DNA from: Prosthecobacter debontii
GTDB taxonomy: Bacteria; Verrucomicrobiota; Verrucomicrobiia; Verrucomicrobiales; Akkermansiaceae
NCBI GenBank assembly: GCA_945885485.1
Contig: CAMCYT010000031.1
Coordinates: 1-16,907 of the forward strand
Length of the DNA stretch: 16,907 bases
Direction of reading: 5' to 3'
Below the pieces are notes generated by a model, which was given only the letters and a program-made list of their open reading frames with translations, did not search any database and was not told where the DNA came from. Positions 15,488 through 16,907 of this stretch are shown here, one piece after another. Position numbers and translations under genes: made by a program. Numbering within the stretch: the stretch's first letter is position 1; every line of letters starts with the position of its first letter.

Positions 15488-15874
15488 TTAGTAGCGACGT
15501 CCGCCGCCGCCGCCACGCTCTTCACGACGGTCATTGCCGCCGCGATTACCGCCGCCGCCGTATCCACCGCCGCCGCCACCGCCGCCGCCGTATCCACCGC
15601 GACCGCCACCGCCGCCGCCACCACTACGCTCTTCGCGGGCTTGGGCTTCGTTTACTTTCAATGAACGACCACCGACATCGGTGCCATCGACACCAGCGAT
15701 TGCTTTGTCCATTGCTTCTTTACTGTCCATAGTCACGAAAGCAAAGCCACGTGGTCGGCCGCTTTCGCGGTCAGTTGGGAGATGAACATCCGTGACGGCT
15801 CCGTATTCGGAGAATAGGTTTTCGAGGTCTTGTTTGGTCGTATCAAACGACAGGTTGCCAATATACATTTTCAT
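15488..15874 (-). CDS. Glycine-rich RRM RNA-binding protein
   Basis: The protein has 128 residues. A single RNA recognition motif fills about 1-80, with RNP2 MYIGNL (3-8) and RNP1 RGFAFVTM (42-49), whose aromatic residues stack on RNA bases. The C-terminus (about 84-128) is almost all glycine with interspersed Arg and Tyr, an RGG-like tail known in cyanobacterial and other bacterial Rbp proteins that are often induced by cold. It should bind single-stranded RNA in the cytoplasm. The ATG at 15874 is chosen because MKMYIGNL is the normal family start; a second ATG follows two codons later. There is no ribosome site. It is a single-gene unit with a strong terminator and a long upstream leader containing inverted repeats, which suggests post-transcriptional control, perhaps by its own product. 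The tail-coding DNA contains a 30-bp tandem repeat. Confidence 0.95.
   Translation of the reverse strand: MKMYIGNLSFDTTKQDLENLFSEYGAVTDVHLPTDRESGRPRGFAFVTMDSKEAMDKAIAGVDGTDVGGRSLKVNEAQAREERSGGGGGGGRGGYGGGGGGGGGYGGGGNRGGNDRREERGGGGGRRY
15541..15600. repeat. 30-bp tandem repeat in the glycine-tail coding region
   Basis: Two adjacent 30-bp units (15541-15570 and 15571-15600) share an exact 20-bp 3' part that includes GTATCCACCGC. They encode the GGYGGGGGGG-type repeats of the RNA-binding protein. Slippage here would change tail length in steps of ten residues. Confidence 0.75.
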
Positions 15875-16038
15875 AACATTAAAATCGGTTCACGTATCGT
15901 GACTTCTCTTGAGACTGTTCCCGTGAATCGGGTCTCAGATCGCCAAAGAGTCATAAAACTACTGGCTAAACTCCAGAACTTGATCCTGCCAAGTCGTGAA
16001 CCGGACTAGTTGTTTAGTCGACCAATTCTCCGAAAGCG
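15875..16038 (-). promoter_or_regulatory. Structured 5' leader of the RRM protein gene (candidate cis-regulatory RNA)
   Basis: Several inverted repeats lie between the probable promoter and the ATG. CGGTTCACG (15886-15894) pairs exactly with CGTGAACCG (15995-16003). TGAGAC/GTCTCA (15910-15915 and 15932-15937) encloses CCG/CGG (15921-15923 and 15929-15931) as an inner stem. GACTA/TAGTC (16004-16008 and 16015-16019) forms a small separate hairpin. The 3' arm of the long-range stem ends 11 nt before the start codon, so folding could hide or expose the translation start. No known riboswitch class is recognised. Regulation is inference; the repeats are seen directly. Confidence 0.45.
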
Positions 16039-16044
16039 ACACAA

Positions 16045-16072
16045 TTAATACCTTAATCCGCAAATACGTCAG
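16045..16072 (-). promoter_or_regulatory. Candidate promoter of the RRM protein gene
   Basis: On the minus strand CTGACG (16067-16072) lies 16 bp before TATTAA (16045-16050); each box matches the sigma-70 consensus at four of six positions. Transcription would begin near 16038, just before the hairpin at 16004-16019, giving a leader of about 164 nt. Confidence 0.35.
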
Positions 16073-16125
16073 AAAATCCCCCCGAATCCCCCTAATTTAA
16101 TGCTAAATGCTAGGATTTTGCTTTT

Positions 16126-16408
16126 TCACTTAGCGCGGAGAAAGCACTGAAGAGCTGGTCCGTGAAGGGGAAAAGGGAGCGTGGGCGTCCCGCACGCACT
16201 CAGGGCAATGAATAATACTAGTGAATTGCTTTTGGAGTTCAGACCGCTGAGTGAGCCGGTGGCAGGACCGGAGGCCGGGAAAAAGAGATTGGCCGCAAGC
16301 TCTCGACCATACCGTTTCGAAGCGAGGCTTTGCAAGATTGCGATGCTAAGCGCAACCACCGACTACATCGGGGAATGCTGGAGTCGCGCGGCCCGATTCT
16401 TAAAAAAA
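16126..16408. other. 283-bp region without a supported gene, rich in short inverted repeats
   Basis: This GC-rich stretch lies between the RRM gene's promoter and the lipoprotein gene. It holds small hairpins such as GCGTG/CACGC (16179-16183 and 16193-16197), CCGGT/ACCGG (16256-16260 and 16267-16271) and GGCC/GGCC (16273-16276 and 16291-16294). A 77-codon minus frame and a plus frame cross it, but neither has family features. It may be a repeat element or a non-coding RNA; no known RNA class is recognised. Confidence 0.4.
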
Positions 16409-16907
16409 TCACTTCTTCTCTACATGAATCTGCTTCGCATTGATGACGAAATTCTCTTCCGTTGAGCTTTGATCGACGACTCCGCTGACCGTGATCGAGC
16501 TGAGTTCTTTCAGATCATTCACGCCCTTCAACTCACTTGCTAAGACACGACCGTCATCTCCAACAATCTGGATCGAGGCGATGCCGATGCGTTTGAGTTC
16601 TTTGGAATCACAGCACGCGTCCCATGGAGTTTCGCAAGCATCATCGGGGTTTTTATCGCAACTCGTCAGTTTCTCCGGATCGCCAAGAATGAAGGCGGCG
16701 CGGCCGTCGACAAAGACTTTTTCGCGGCCCATGACTTCGCCTTTGAGAGTGATCGTATCGCCGGGGTTCGCGGTGGTGCGGGCGATATGGATCGCTTGCG
16801 CATCGGGTAAAGTCTCAGCTACAAAATAAGCGACGAGAGCCGGATCGGGTGCTTTAGCTCCCGCCGGTGGTGCAGATTCCTTGGAATTGCAGGCATGCAG
16901 TGAAAGC
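16409..16907 (-). CDS. Cysteine-rich lipoprotein, 5' end cut by window edge
   Basis: The frame stays open from the right edge to the TGA at 16409 (166 codons seen). An ATG at 16732 is internal, because the upstream codons read LSLHAC followed by NSKESAPPAG. This looks like the end of a lipoprotein signal peptide, with the lipidated cysteine encoded near 16889, so the start lies outside the window. The mature protein has an OB-fold-like beta-rich part: GDTITLKGEVMGREKVFVDGRAAFIL. Next comes a cysteine cluster, SCDKNPDDACETPWDACCDS (Cys spacing suited to metal binding or disulfides), then a second beta-rich part that mirrors the first (ITVSGVVDQSS... VINAKQIHV). I recall similar TPW-plus-CC proteins from planctomycetes and verrucomicrobia, with no known function. 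A run of seven T follows the stop almost at once. Confidence 0.8.
   Translation of the reverse strand, partial: LSLHACNSKESAPPAGAKAPDPALVAYFVAETLPDAQAIHIARTTANPGDTITLKGEVMGREKVFVDGRAAFILGDPEKLTSCDKNPDDACETPWDACCDSKELKRIGIASIQIVGDDGRVLASELKGVNDLKELSSITVSGVVDQSSTEENFVINAKQIHVEKK

Noticed and set aside
15482..15785. Alanine-, threonine- and proline-rich plus-strand frames
   Set aside because: Complement of the glycine codon runs in the RRM protein gene; low-complexity shadow.
16126..16359. 77-codon minus-strand frame
   Set aside because: No ribosome site, no recognisable family, overlaps hairpin-rich DNA; treated as non-coding.
16181..16465. 94-codon plus-strand frame
   Set aside because: Runs antisense into the end of the lipoprotein gene and has no family features.
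1..16907. CRISPR arrays, tRNA or rRNA genes
   Set aside because: No regularly spaced direct repeats and no cloverleaf or rRNA-like segments were recognised by eye on either strand.

Overview
The window looks like chromosomal DNA of a Gram-negative bacterium with an outer membrane. The best guess is a member of the Verrucomicrobiota (PVC group). Reasons: periplasmic glucan genes, a TolQ/TolR-type proton channel and a lipobox protein show a diderm envelope. Shine-Dalgarno sequences are mostly missing in front of starts. The cysteine-rich TPWDACC-type lipoprotein resembles proteins I recall from planctomycetes and verrucomicrobia. Short dispersed repeats occur between genes. The taxonomic call is inference and no marker here is decisive.

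Layout. At the left edge (1-773, minus strand) is the 5' part of an IS4-family transposase. It is followed by 370 bp without a gene that carries a 259-bp inverted-repeat element (871-1129). A long minus-strand cluster then runs from 10574 down to 1147: opgG, a small tail-anchored membrane protein, opgH, an ExbB/TolQ-type protein, an ExbD/TolR-type protein, a secreted TPR protein and a papain-like C92-type hydrolase. The first three overlap one another, and the exbB-exbD-TPR genes are 6-11 bp apart. The cluster therefore places osmoregulated periplasmic glucan synthesis beside a proton-driven envelope motor and a periplasmic TPR partner.

A repeat-rich divergent intergenic region (10575-10916) separates the cluster from guanylate kinase (gmk, plus strand). 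Convergent to gmk are a membrane-anchored alpha/beta hydrolase and a fused multi-pass membrane/spermidine synthase-like protein, both on the minus strand. Next come a second copy of the dispersed repeat, a strong intrinsic terminator and a gene for a glycine-rich RRM RNA-binding protein. That gene has a leader of about 160 nt with nested inverted repeats. After about 280 bp with no convincing gene, the window ends in a 5'-truncated lipoprotein gene.

How the genes may work together. OpgH should make and export a beta-1,2-linked glucan backbone across the inner membrane, and OpgG should process it in the periplasm. ExbB/ExbD would form a proton-driven motor acting through periplasmic partners, for which the TPR protein is a candidate. 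The link between the two halves rests only on gene order. No CRISPR array, tRNA or rRNA was seen.
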